Position numbers and translations under genes: made by a program. Positions 1 to 11,156 of a DNA stretch of 64,000 bases are shown in pieces. Every line of letters starts with the position of its first letter. Position 1 is the first letter of the stretch. The DNA comes from Paraconiothyrium sp. Pb-2020 (Eukaryota > Ascomycota > Dothideomycetes > Pleosporales > Didymosphaeriaceae): assembly GCA_022419385.1 (NCBI GenBank), contig JAJUBI010000003.1, forward strand, positions 3,472,001-3,536,000, read 5' to 3'. Under the pieces are notes generated by a model. It had not been told where the DNA came from, did no database searches, and saw only the letters and a list, made by a program, of their open reading frames with translations.

Positions 1-2
1 AT

Positions 3-347
3 GACTTGGTCCACTTCACCCTCCGCGAATGGTCCCGCCTGTCTTCCAACGTCTCCAACGCCGAAGTGGAGCGTGCCAAGGCTCAGCTTAAGGCCTCCCT
101 CCTCCTCTCTCTTGACGGTACCACTGCTGTTGCCGAAGACATTGGTCGCCAGATCATTACCACCGGCCGTAGATTAGCACCCGAGGAGATCGAGCGCGTT
201 GTTGGTGCCATCTCGGAGAAGGATGTCATGGATTTTGCTAAGAGGAAGCTTTGGGACCGCGATGTTGCCGTCTCAGCTGTTGGTTCGCTCGACGGTCTAT
301 TGACCTACGATCGTATAAGGAATGACATGAGCAGGATGCTGTCATAA
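3..347 (+). CDS. mas1: Mitochondrial processing peptidase beta subunit, 3' end only
   Basis: This is the C-terminal 114 codons of a gene that starts left of the window. The first complete codon in frame is at base 3 and the stop is at 345-347. The translation contains the segments AEVERAKAQLKASLLLSLDG, EDIGRQ and a terminus ending IRNDMSRMLS, which are characteristic of the C-terminal domain of MPP-beta. This subunit carries the catalytic zinc site, which lies in the N-terminal half outside the window. It pairs with MPP-alpha in the mitochondrial matrix and cleaves presequences from imported proteins. The relative QCR1 (core 1 of complex III) has a similar tail, so some ambiguity remains. No intron is seen in this part. 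The gene converges on the DUF1996 gene, leaving 291 bp between the stops. Confidence 0.85.
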   Translation, partial: DLVHFTLREWSRLSSNVSNAEVERAKAQLKASLLLSLDGTTAVAEDIGRQIITTGRRLAPEEIERVVGAISEKDVMDFAKRKLWDRDVAVSAVGSLDGLLTYDRIRNDMSRMLS

Positions 348-638
348 GCGCAACTATAGATGGGGTTGGGCAATGAGAGAGTGTATAGTGGGGCGTAGCG
401 TGGGCTACCTGTATTTTGTGTACACTTAGCTGAATCTGATACAGAAAGATTTTCTTTTGCATTTCACGGTTGCATAAAAGTCGGTCTCACATGATGTGAT
501 ATTCAAAAAGACCAAAAGACCGGGAAATCACTCCGCGAGCCTCACAAATCTCTATACGGAACTACTGTAGACAACGTCATTATGTTATAGCTGCTCTTCA
601 AAACAGCAGAAACGACATGGTCGAAGCTATCAAACCAC

Positions 639-1969
639 TCAACCAAAAGTGACGGCAGGTGCACCAGGCAGCTCAGTAAGCCATCCCTCCGCATCCTCAT
701 GCACAGACTGCGCCTTCGCACACTTAGTGCTGACAGCGCTCGTCTGCGTCTTGAGTGTCTTGCACGCGTTGCCGCTGCAACGAGCATCGAGCGCTTTCTG
801 AAGCACACCCTCTTTCCAGCCAAAGACGTCTGTCATTGTCAGCAAGTGCTAAGCTCACGATAGGAAGGGTTTCTTAAGGGTTTCTTACAATCACCATGTT
901 GGCCGTAGCCGGTGCCGTCGCCCATGCTGTAGACGAAGGGCTGCGAGCCGTCGGTCGGCCAGAGGGACTTGTCATTGAAAACTGTGGTGTCCCACATTAC
1001 TTCGTACCTGAGAAGGTTCAGTGAGCGTGCTGGTATATGGGAGGGCGAATGGGTGCTTACATCAATTGGGGAAGTTTGACGGGGTGGGTTGAGGGACAGG
1101 GACCGCCAGATTCGAAGGAGCCAGATGTCGGATACGCTACGTGCTCTTTGTGGTCTACGGACGTTTAGCACACGAACGGTCTACTCGCATTCATACTGAC
1201 TTGGAGAGTCGAGGTTCTTTCCGTCCCAGCATCTGTCTTCTGTCAGTTCCCGTTATGTGCGCAGGGAAAGGGACAACGTACGTAGGGAATGTGATGGTGG
1301 TGCGGATACCGCCTCCGCACTGCTTCTTCGGCAAATCATACGTATCATCTCCTGTACACGGCGCACCACCGAATGGATCCTGCTTCTTGTTCGAAAAGCA
1401 CCTATGACACAGCTGCTTCTGCTGGCCTTCTTTCGTCCTCAATCCTGCGTCGCCGACGAGCATACGGAATCCTTTGGGAAAAGCAGTGACTTTGCTCTTG
1501 CCGTCATAGGGCGGGATGTAGTACACCGTCACGCCCTCGCGGCCCTGCAAACCGAGATTCACCATCTGAGGAACCCGCTTGTATGTTCCATTCTTGGCGC
1601 GGAAGTACAAGTTTGCTGTCCAATAATTTGACATATCCTCAGAATAATCACAGGTGGTGCATGTTGACTTCTCTGCTGGATCGTAGGTAACTGATGTCAT
1701 AGTGGCATTAAAGGAGTTGCCGCCGACGATCTGTGAGTATCTATAAGTTCGGGAACGCGGGAGGAGGAGCAGATACTGACTTGGTGCATGTGTGTACTTG
1801 GAAGCAGACCGGGTTGTACGAGGGGGTCGATGCGGTCGTAGACAAGCTGCGAGCATTGAAAGCGCATCATGGCTGCCTGCGCAAATTGGCGTGCCATGAG
1901 GCCGTTCGCGGGTCCTGCAGAGGCATCTTGCGCGGTGAGCGCAAGGCTGAGGAGAAGTGACCACTGCAT
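639..1969 (-). CDS. Secreted DUF1996 domain protein, six exons
   Basis: The model is complement(639-829, 889-1007, 1061-1154, 1201-1232, 1282-1730, 1781-1969), 1,074 nt, 357 residues. All five introns are 46-59 nt with GT-AG ends. A signal peptide (MQWSLLLSLALTAQDASA) starts the protein, so it should enter the secretory path. The family signature runs through all the exons: RFQCSQLVYDRIDPL, then the HQIVGGNSFN junction, STCTTC, SNYWTANLYFRAKNGTYKRV, FPTCWDGKNLDSP, HVAYP, YEVMWDT and HGDYVFGWKEG near the end. Several of these motifs appear only after splicing, which supports the exon limits, including the 32-nt exon. DUF1996 proteins are common secreted or wall-associated fungal proteins of unknown biochemistry; some relatives also carry a WSC domain, but none is seen here. 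I propose no function. Confidence 0.9.
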
Positions 1970-2968
1970 GTTAGCTTAGAGCTGCACAGAACCAAGACAA
2001 ACGCAACTCTGAGAATGGTTGAACGTCAGTAGGGAGGCGTAGCGATTGCACTTGGCACGTATATGAGCTTGGGTTCACTTTGACTCCCATGCCGCAGTTA
2101 TTAGACGTACCACACTGCATCCCCGCATTCCATGTGGAGACAGCGTGGTGGTGGATATTGTGGGTGGATCTCACCTGTCGGAGCATGCGTGGTGAACTGC
2201 CGCAGATTGAGGCTTAATTGCTCATATACTCGGGCCTGTCAACCAATGAGCAGACGTTCCGCGAGATAAAAGGCCAGACACAGAATATTGAGTCAACGAA
2301 TTGGAATGGCCACTCCAAGGACGGAAGGAAGGAAGGAATGTTACGGGTGGTGATGGGAGGTGGTTGGTGGCGAGCACTGTGGTTGCTCTAGATTCATTAT
2401 CTCATGGAAGATCCTATGTCGACCAATAGAAAAGAACGCTCCTTAGTGGGATAACTGCACGTAGTTCCCCATGCGAAAGTTGCCTTAGTGTTCACGTAAT
2501 GAATACACAGTGTCTCCAAGTAGTCGAGACTTCCCTGGGAGAGGTGTATTACAAAAACATAGCTTCTGTATGTTTCGAACTGTTTGCGTGATCCGCAGGA
2601 ATATAGTCCTACCTTGCATTTTAAACGCTGTGTGATTTCGATGCCTTCAGGCGAATATTTCGGGTCGCTGCCATTTTACAATACCCTGGCGTCCCTTGAT
2701 TATTCTCATGGGTGCGCGCCTGCCGCTCAACAAGGCCCTCATGTAGCCGCACCTGAGCGGCGCATATACCGAAAGCGACTCAATGAACCTGTTCCGAAAC
2801 GGTAAAAGTGATCTACTGTCACAGCTGGACGGTAAAGTATGAGGTCAGCAGCGCGTCTGCCTGCGCTCAGACGGCGGAGGGGACGTGTTTATCAACGGTC
2901 CCGTTGTGTGTTTAGCATACGCGAGGGTGACTCGGTCCATAGAGTGTGCCGGCCTGTTAATTTAGTCC
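1970..2968. other. Intergenic, promoter side of the DUF1996 gene
   Basis: This stretch lies upstream of the DUF1996 start and downstream of the UBA4 stop. I see only short unsupported open frames and a small GGAA-type repeat near 2322-2338. No RNA gene or transposon remnant was recognised. Confidence 0.5.
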
Positions 2969-4653
2969 TCAGTAATCCGGGAATTCAGTGTCCACATTGT
3001 GTCTCCAGGCTCGTAGCCCACCCCGAATATCGCCAATCCATCGCTGACCTCCATTGTCAAGGCCAAGCTCTTTCATCTTCTTGACGGTAATTTGGGAATC
3101 ATTGCCCAATCTGCACACAACGAATATCGGCTTATCGGCATGTTGCCTCAACTCTGAGACCCAGCCTACCTCTAAACCTGTCTCAGTCGCTGTTCCATTG
3201 CGATCGCCAGTAGGCGTGCTGGAGATGGTTGAGAAGGGTACATTGACGCTCCCTTCGAGACTGCAAAGTTCAAACTGAACCTTCTCGCGGACGTCGACCA
3301 AGATGTGGCTGTCTCTGGTTGGTTCCAGTCCTGTGAATGGATTCACATCCAATCGGATTTTAGCGTAGTTCTCTGCGGATATGCGCTCGTTGGAGCTTAG
3401 TGCATCTATGGGATTGATTGTGCCACAGAACTGTACATAGTCCAGGCTTCCAGAGTTGAGGGCTTCAGGTGTTATTGTAGCATGCGTGGAACAGACAGCA
3501 CACTTTGGCTTCCGCGTTCGCAGACGTATAGTTCGAAACATTGGGTTGGCGTAAGCAGAGAATATAAGCAAAGACGGAGGGTCCGGTGACGCCGATCCAT
3601 TTGATAAGGCAGACGGCCCCTTTGTCAAGACTTTGATAGTCTCCAGGGCTTGTAGTATGCCCATGGTGCCCACAACTGGACCGAGTATACCGCCATCTCC
3701 GCAAGAAACGACTGATTCTGGAGGCGGTGGCTTTGGGAAGACGCAGCGGTAGCATGGGCCGCCGGCTGTGTCCCCTGGGGGTCGGGGTGGGTAGTTCAGG
3801 ACCATCAACTGACCGTCGGTTCGAAGAGCTGAAGCTGAGACTAGGGGTTTCCCGAGCAGCACGCACGTGTCGGATATTAAATATCGCGAAGCTGGAGTAT
3901 CAGTGCAGTCGAGGACCAGGTCATAGGGCTGGAATGTAGAAATGGCTGTCTCTGGTGTAAGTCGACGATGGTGCGGTACAATCTCAACGTTGGGATTGAG
4001 GCTGTAGATTAAGTTAGCATACAAGTACTTGTTGGCGTGATCGAATCGGGAACGTACGAATGCAATGCGATCATCGCGCTTTCCACTTTAGGCATGTTGA
4101 CTTTGGCGGTGGAATGCAGTATCTGGCGGTGAAGGTTGGACTCCTCGACAGTATCCCCATCCACGAGTCCTATTGTGCCAACGCCTGCGCCGACTAAATA
4201 AGCGGCTGCTGGACAACCCAATCCACCGACACCAATGATCAGTACAGAGGCGCCTTTCAAACGGAGCTGACCTATAAAGGGGTTTAATCTTCATACCACC
4301 ACTATGTAGTCGGGAAGCCTACCTTGAAGGCCGATCTCAGGCATGATTAACTGTCTTCCATAACGCTTGTACTCACTGGAATCCAATGGCCAACGTTTTT
4401 GATGAGGAGCCGAGTCTTCGGGTTGTGACAGAGCAGCCAGAACCTCCGCTCTAAAATCATCGTGAACTCCATGGGAGAAGTCGAAAGCGAGCGGGTCTGC
4501 TGCAGAGAGTACACTTTGCTCCGATTGCAGGTTCGACCGCTGTTGCTGGCTTTGATATTCAGCTTCGGCGAGCTGCCGCTTCAGATCCTGGAGCTGTGAT
4601 TCACATGATGTAATTTGCCGGCGCAATGAGTATATCACTGTCTCGGGACCCAT
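2969..4653 (-). CDS. uba4: Adenylyltransferase and sulfurtransferase UBA4 (MOCS3 type)
   Basis: Three exons, complement(2969-4001, 4058-4271, 4323-4653), give 525 residues. The protein activates the ubiquitin-like protein Urm1 by adenylation and then thiocarboxylation. Sulfur is passed on for 2-thiolation of wobble uridine in cytosolic tRNAs and for protein urmylation. An N-terminal coiled segment (ITSCESQLQDLKRQLAEAE) precedes the E1-like ThiF domain, with the nucleotide loop GVGGLG at about residues 124-129, NLHRQ, DCTD and a catalytic-type SCGDGGILGPVVG. Zinc-binding pairs CYRC and CAVC are present. The C-terminal rhodanese domain has VDVRE and the active-site loop VVCRLGNDSQ, so both activities look intact. 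Intron 2 (4002-4057) has a clear TGCTAAC branch site just before its CTACAG acceptor; that choice restores the conserved ALHSLNPNVE junction. Confidence 0.95.
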
Positions 4654-5871
4654 ATTCTTTTTTCTGAAATGTGGTGACGTTGAACTCGATGGTCGTCGCG
4701 GGGCGGTTCAACAGATCGGCAGTTGCAAGCTAGCCCCTTCTGAATCTAGTCAAAACACGTGAGCTCCACCAAACCTTGGAACCTTGGAAGGTTCTCTGGA
4801 TACATCCCCCCAGGTTCGGGGCGAGCAACATGATGAACGCTATTACTGCTGGCTGTGCTTCGCCAGCTGAAACTCACCACCTGCGACGCGTGCACGATTT
4901 GGTCGATCACCGCTTGCGCCAATGTGATTGCGCCGGATGCAAGCCGCGGGTAGAAATCTTCCGCTTCATGCCCAGTCCAAGGCCCGTCACTTGCTTGCTT
5001 ATTCGGAGGCTACCTACTCGAGTTGCATCGGCTTGATAGGCCAGCCTTCAACTCGCCCCGGTTACACAGCCGTTGTTTCAGAACGTCCACACCGACGGAA
5101 TACATGCGAATGAGCAAGTAGCGCAGACTCGGCTTAGGATCTGCCAGACGACATAACGTCCAATGCTTCGACGGGGTCAGTTAGCTGATCTCTTACGCAT
5201 GGCGAGAACGACAAAGGCGGTACCTCATTATCCAGTTATTCATTGGAATCTCTTCCTTCTCAGCGCATGGCTTCGGCCGCACGGGTTGCCCTCGGTGTCC
5301 AGTCACAGATTGGTCTCTCAAGATTGGTCAGGGGACTGCAGCCGCCTTTCAAGCCTACCAAAAGTGCGGTTCGGATGTTCTAGTCGACGCATACCGAGTG
5401 ACTGGCGTGTGTGTGTCTAGGCACGAGTCCAGGCGGGAGGCGGGCGCGGGTCGATGTGCGATGGCGTCCCTGGCGTTGTGCAGATCATCGATTCACAGTG
5501 CCCACAAGGTCCCACGCTCCCCGAAGACCAACATGCCCCGCGATGAGCATACGACTGTTCGCAGCATTGCCAAGCCACGACGGAGACCTACTCGTCCAAA
5601 GCTTCGAGATTGGTGGGAGCAGCGGACATGGTTGCCGCTGAATGCGGCAGCTGTCAGCGTGGCTTGCCGCGCGGGCATATCTCGTAGCACTAGCACGCAG
5701 CAAGCGCCCGTTGAACCTAGAGCGCGGCGTCACGGAAGTGCGTTCCCTACCTAACAAGAGACATTCGTTCAAAAGCGTGACGACCCCACGTCACCTGCGC
5801 TAGAACGCAAACCTTGCGGAATCGTCGAGCATTATCGGACACGACATTACGATTCCATCTCCGTATGCGCG
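4654..5871. other. Intergenic between UBA4 and the HET-domain gene
   Basis: Divergent promoter interval of about 1.2 kb (UBA4 on minus, HET gene on plus). Short open frames occur on both strands, but none shows a recognisable domain, coding bias or splice-supported extension. Confidence 0.45.
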
Positions 5872-8129
5872 ATGATGGAAACAGTCTGTACGACCTGCAC
5901 GGGCTTGCAGAAGCATCTCAAAGAGCCCCACCAAGATCACGAGGTAGAGGCACTCGGTTCGGTACGCTGGGTGAACACCACTTTACCACATCTGCGAGTC
6001 TCTTCCGGGGCTTGCCGTAGTTGCGCACTGCTTCTGCAAGGAATCCTACTACATCATGGACGATTTGCAACCATCAAAGAGGATAAGATCAGAGTTGTTG
6101 CGGAAACATTCCATTCGGTACGACCAACGCTTTCACAAGATCATTTGTCTGTCGAACTGCGATGGAATCACCACGAAGACGAGGGTGACGAGATGAGTGA
6201 CCATGAGCACGAAGAGGATTATCCAGACTTAAAGCTGGAACTTTTCACAGACCAAGGTATGTGGCACGAAATCCACGTTTCGTAATCGAAGAGCACTAGT
6301 ACATGTTGGTCTTGCTCGTACACCACCACCAAAAGACCCAAGAAGATCAACTGATAGTTCTAGATGGTCAGTCAGCATTCTCCGCTGTTGGCCGTGGGCG
6401 CCACATTATCAGCAACCCACTTCATGAGTCTGGCATCAAGACGATACAAAGCATGATACATCAGTGCAAAGCAAATCACTCTCTGTGTAGAGACAGAGCA
6501 TCCGGCTTTCTACCTCATAGAGTACTCGATCTTTCTGCAGGAGATCCCTCCAAGGGTATACATCTACGGGAGTTCGAGGCCCATACGAATCCACAGCAGA
6601 GTCAGTGCGAGTATTTAGCGCTCTCGTATCGCTGGGGAATAGGCCGAGGGATGCCACAGACGACCTCGAAGACACTCAGCGCCCACAAGAAGAACATCCC
6701 ATGGGATACACTGCCGAGAGCTTTTCAGGAGGCTGTCGTGCTCACCAAGGCACTCGGCGTACGCTTTCTGTGGATTGACTCACTTTGTGTTGTTCAGGAC
6801 GATCCTGCAGATAAATTGCGCGTATCAATGGAATTAGACGGCATCTTTGGCAATGCATTTCTCACGATCGCGGCGACATCCGCAGCGGAACCAACAAAGG
6901 GATTGCTTGCGCCCAAAATGCAGACATTCAAGGTTCAAGCGACTGACAGTAAGGGTTCGGTTTCGAAAGTCTATGTTCGAGAACAACCATCACATTATAG
7001 CTTCAAAAAGCCATCTGACGTAGGTTCACCCATGCAAAACTGGGAGCTTTCGTCCAATGCATCGAAAGAGGCGAATGCGCATACACCGCTGCTAATACGA
7101 GCTTGGGCATACGCAGAGAGATTGCTCTCGCCACGTATACTCCATTTCACAGACAGTGAAATATTATTGGAGTGCCGCGAAGCTTTCCAGTGCGAGTGCG
7201 GCAGGGTGAATGATGCTCGATATGACCCGAGGAAGACTGATTCGATCAAGCAAGACTTCGCAAATTGTGCGGCTTTGAGCGACGCAAACGGACATAGACG
7301 AATGGACAGTGTTGTCTCCCAGCTCGCCAACACAAGTCTCACCGACGGGAGCAACGACCCGCCTCCAGAGCCAGCAGATCCTCACGAACTATGGAGTCAC
7401 ATAGTGACCGAGTACACTTCTCGAAGCCTCACTTACGATGCAGATAGATTGCTCGCTATCGCAGGTGTTGCTAAGAGCCTTTCACGAGCTATCAATGCAG
7501 GCTACATCGCAGGTCACTGGACAAATAGCACACTCGGTTTACTTTGGTATCCAAATGACGGTACTCAATGCCGACGGCCTAAGCAGGTCTCAGGCCGCAA
7601 CGTACCAAGCTGGTCTTGGGCATCCATGGAAGGCTCTCCGGTCTTCTTCGACAATTCATCTGCTATGGATTTGGCCTGTTCTTCTTCTTTCTCGTTCGGT
7701 CCTCAAAGCGTCTTTTCACCTTTCAGCGGTGACACAGTCGACCTTACAGCGGCCATGGCGACAGAGGTCACTTTCCATGAGGATACTACGAACGAATACT
7801 CGCTTTCCAAAAACGGAATTAGCGTAGAATTTCTGCCTGATGTTATACCACTCCGTGGGGAAGACACGGTCCAGGTTGGCGAGACGCTGGTTTGCGCTTT
7901 GCTCAGCATGTCCTTCCGCTCTTCAATTCTCGGCCTTGTTCTCAAGAAGTCGCGGATGAAAGTACCCACTTACAGACGTATTGGTCGCTTTGAATGTTAT
8001 GAGTGTTTGAGAGACGGTAGCGATGAAGAGCCAGAAGATGCGGAAGCGTTGTTCGAGCACTGGTTCCCGGAAGTGGATGATATGACACAGCTGGATGAGC
8101 GCCCTCGGCACATTTTCAAGATCATTTGA
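5872..8129 (+). CDS. HET-domain (heterokaryon incompatibility) protein
   Basis: Two exons, 5872-6256 and 6364-8129, encode 716 residues. The 107-nt intron has a GTATGT donor and a TTCTAG acceptor and joins in frame. The HET domain begins near residue 212 with YLALSYRWG and continues through LPRAFQEAV, GVRFLWIDSLCVVQDD and a following stretch with LTIAATSA, the classic three-block pattern. HET proteins control non-self recognition between fungal individuals, and activation leads to localised cell death. The N-terminal 130 residues contain CTTCTGLQKHL and ACRSCALLL, a Cys-containing leader common in fungal HET proteins. No ankyrin, WD40, NACHT or other partner domain is visible. The C-terminal half has no recognised domain. 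HET genes are abundant in filamentous ascomycetes, and the specificity of this one cannot be inferred. The start is the first of two adjacent ATGs. Confidence 0.9.
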
Positions 8130-8601
8130 GTGCACGACTTTCTTTGGCTCGGTCGCTTTATAAGGATGATGTATGATACCAAAGACTATTCCTTTTCCTA
8201 AGTCTCGCTCTGTTCTCCGTCTGTCTCGTCCCACTTACCACCTTACCCAGTCTTTCTTGGATCCACGCGACGCTATTGGCCGGTTTCACTGGTCTTTCTA
8301 CCTACATAGGTTCGATGTAGCTTTATGGAAGACGGAAAACCCTGTATTGACGATGTGGCGGTCATAATCAACGGTGATGTGGGGCGATATTAAGAGCACG
8401 CAGGCACCACCGCACTTCAACCGCGGATTGATTGCCTAGCTATAAACATTGCATATTACAACGCACTCTTGGAATTCTGACATATGAGTGAAGGTAACCA
8501 GATCCCGCATTGGCAATCATCTAGATTCAATGTTGCAGTGCGAAACACATACAAAAGCGGATCACCGTTTCCATCGACTTTCCACCTTCACGCAATCCAA
8601 A
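8130..8601. other. Intergenic between the HET gene and the DUF8021 gene
   Basis: Tandem-gene interval that should hold the HET terminator and the DUF8021 promoter. I see no RNA gene or repeat. Upstream ATGs at 8484 and 8488 lie in the leader, but the signal-peptide start at 8602 is preferred. Confidence 0.45.
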
Positions 8602-9393
8602 ATGCTACGAACCATCGCCATTGCAACAGCCTTCGCCGCAACAGCATCAGCGCACTGCACGCGCCCGCTCCTCAAAGAAGCAGTCGATGCCTACCTTACC
8701 GCCCAAACAACCGGACATATCGACCCATTCACCACCCATTTTGACAACTCCACCTGGCTCGGTTACCACGAGAACTCCCTCAAAGTAAACATAACCTCCG
8801 GAATTCTCACCAAACCTCTCGCCATTACCCACAATCGCTCTTTTTATGACACGTCCTCCTGCGCGACCTTCACGGAGGTCATTGTGAATAGCACGACGAA
8901 TCCCTACGTCATTGGTACACAGCTACGCTTCACTAACCACAAGATCAACAAGGTGGATAGTGTGGTCACGAGACCTGGAGACTGGTTGTTTAACGTGACG
9001 GGGTACGCGTACTGGACAGCCTATGAGAACTGGGAAACCATCCCCGAAGAGCAACGCGACACGCAACTCACCATCCGCAAAGCTGCAGACGCCTATCTCG
9101 ACCTATTCAACAACAAGAACGTCACCGTACCATGGGGCACACCTTGCGTACGCCTAGAAGGCGGCCTGTATGGTGATTCTGGCCCAAATGGGACGTGTAA
9201 TGTTGGAGTGCCGTCGGGCGTGCCGATCACGAACAGGCGTTACGTGATCGATGAGACGTTGGGTAGTGTGGATGTACTACTGGACTTTGGGAATAGCAAG
9301 TGGCCGGACAGTCATTTGTTTCGCGTTGAAACTGGTAAACTGAGATACGTGCATACCATCACACATTGTGGGATTGCCAATTGCGGGGTTTAA
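8602..9393 (+). CDS. Secreted DUF8021-type protein
   Basis: Single-exon gene of 263 residues. I place the start at 8602, because translation from that ATG begins with a typical signal peptide (MLRTIAIATAFAATASA, cleaved before His). The longer frame from 8488 would bury the signal peptide behind 38 residues. The body has the two-lobed pattern of this fungal secreted family: PYVIGTQLRF, GDWLFNVTGY, IRKAADAYLDLFNN, VPWGTPCVRLEGG, GVPSGVP, RRYVIDETLGSVDV and a C-terminal RVETGKLRYVHT. Conserved cysteines (SSCATF, TPCVRL, GTCNVG, THCGIANCG) suggest disulfides, and several N-glycosylation sequons (NST, NIT, NVT, NGT) are present. The biochemical role is unknown. The family is fungal and often expanded in Dothideomycetes; the label is from memory of the motif pattern. 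Confidence 0.82.
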   Translation: MLRTIAIATAFAATASAHCTRPLLKEAVDAYLTAQTTGHIDPFTTHFDNSTWLGYHENSLKVNITSGILTKPLAITHNRSFYDTSSCATFTEVIVNSTTNPYVIGTQLRFTNHKINKVDSVVTRPGDWLFNVTGYAYWTAYENWETIPEEQRDTQLTIRKAADAYLDLFNNKNVTVPWGTPCVRLEGGLYGDSGPNGTCNVGVPSGVPITNRRYVIDETLGSVDVLLDFGNSKWPDSHLFRVETGKLRYVHTITHCGIANCGV

Positions 9394-11156
9394 GGCATGT
9401 GTGAGAGGTGTGCTTGGCTTTGGAGATCGTTTGAGTTGCTAGTATCGAGTGGAACACATCTTTTACCGGCGAATAGTTCGTCATGCACTAAATGCAAAGG
9501 TATTTCTTTGAATGCTCCCCACTCTAAGCTTACCTAAATAAATCTTTGCGTAGTTTCCATATCTCCCATGAATCTCCCACTGCTCAGATAACCGCGCCCC
9601 GTCACCATCATATGCGGTCTACCTCGATCTTCTCTTGGATGTATGAATACCTTTGTGTGGTGGCTTGGGGACCCGCAGATTATCGAAACCCCCAATTTGA
9701 TGCCACGCATACAGTGCTTGAGCCAATATCACACGGTCCGACTTCAAGCTCGAACAGGACCTCTTCTTGCCAGCCATCGCCGGCCTCAACGAAGCCCATC
9801 CAAATGTCAAGTAAGCGCTGTGGTAGCGGATCTTAGTCATAGAAATCCTGAAGCTTCTCCGAAGGTCGGCCATCTCATGCCATAGTCTGGTTATAGGTGG
9901 GAAGATACAATAGCCTACGGCATCCAAAAGTCCAATTGAAGAATTGGTGTTATCAGGGCATCACGACGTCTGCAGATGCATGTGCCAGCGGGACGGACGA
10001 GGAAATACGGATACAACTCGTAGTATGGCACTCAACACCACGATAAGCCGCAGCGAGGGGCGAGTATCAGCTTTGTAGATCAAGGGGGCAAGACAAAGAA
10101 GTACCAAAAAGTGTTATTGGTGCAGCCGAAGCAAAGCGAAGGTTTGAAAGGTCTTGAGGGATTGCATGCGGGCAACGCAACGTAGTACAGAAACTTCATC
10201 TATGTGTATAGTACAGACAGACTGCGCGTACTGGATCTCGATCATTCATACAAGTTGGTAAGAGTAATAAAGATGAGATGGGAAACAAGAAGGTGGGAAG
10301 CATGTACGCTGTGTAGGAATACAACTGGGTAACTGTATATGGAGGAGGGTAAGTACACGAGCTAACATGCGCTCTCGCTCTCCTTCATAGCGCTCGACCG
10401 CGCGACAACCCCAGGCTTCCTCCATATAGGCGCATAGCACGCTACATGCGCCGACTGCCGCTTTATCCCCTTCTCCATCGATTACCAGACGCGCTGGCTT
10501 AAGACATTCTCTCGAGGCATCGCTACGGCTGTCCAATCCGTGTCGCACGGGAATAAGAAGACACAAGGCGCGGCTTTTATGATCAGGAAGTTCTTCTTGA
10601 CATAGAGCGGCGGGCACCTGTCGAGCTCTTCCTTGGAAGGGCGGTAAAATGACTGCGAACAATGTATACCCGGATGTACCCGCAGAATCAAGATAGGTGA
10701 AGGGAGAGGGGAAGGGCAGGAAAAGGGCAGAGAGAGCGTGTCTGTTAGACATACAATTGAGAGCTGATGTTCCGGCTTTTGCGGCCTCCACGACATCGTC
10801 GTTAATTGCACAACAACCAGCATTTAAAGTAAAGCTCATTTCATACTCCTTATCTATACACTCCACCTTAGCATGTAACTCTGGTACTCATAGATATCTG
10901 CCCCCCTCGACTGAAAATGAGCCATGGAATTCGAACGCAAACCCTGAAATCGTACATTGCCAATCTGGTCTTCAGCACAGACCCACGACGCCAGCGCAAT
11001 GCAAAGGATTAAAAATTGGGGAAATTTTGGAGTTTGGCGCAAAAGGGCCTTGGGTACACGGTAAGAGGACGAAGGGTGAGGTCGGGGAACGCGCCTGCGT
11101 CAACAGCGATGCTTTTTCCGACAAGGAATGTACTCAGCTATGTGTTGAGGAGAGTA
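9394..11156. other. Intergenic, about 1.8 kb; weak gene candidate on minus
   Basis: No recognised gene. On the minus strand, an ATG at 10836-10838 opens a frame that ends at a good GTATGT donor. A second frame with natural-looking codon use ends in TAA at 10482-10484. I could not join them with a standard acceptor in frame, so I leave this unannotated and describe it as a finding. Confidence 0.35.

Noticed and set aside
4028..4057. A shorter UBA4 intron ending at an AAG near 4028
   Set aside because: It would be about 30 nt and out of frame; the CTACAG acceptor at 4002-4004 with a TGCTAAC branch site restores the conserved sequence.
10246..10866. 206-codon minus-strand frame read as one exon
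   Set aside because: It runs through a strong GTATGT donor and its middle part is intron-like pyrimidine-rich sequence; support is too weak to annotate.
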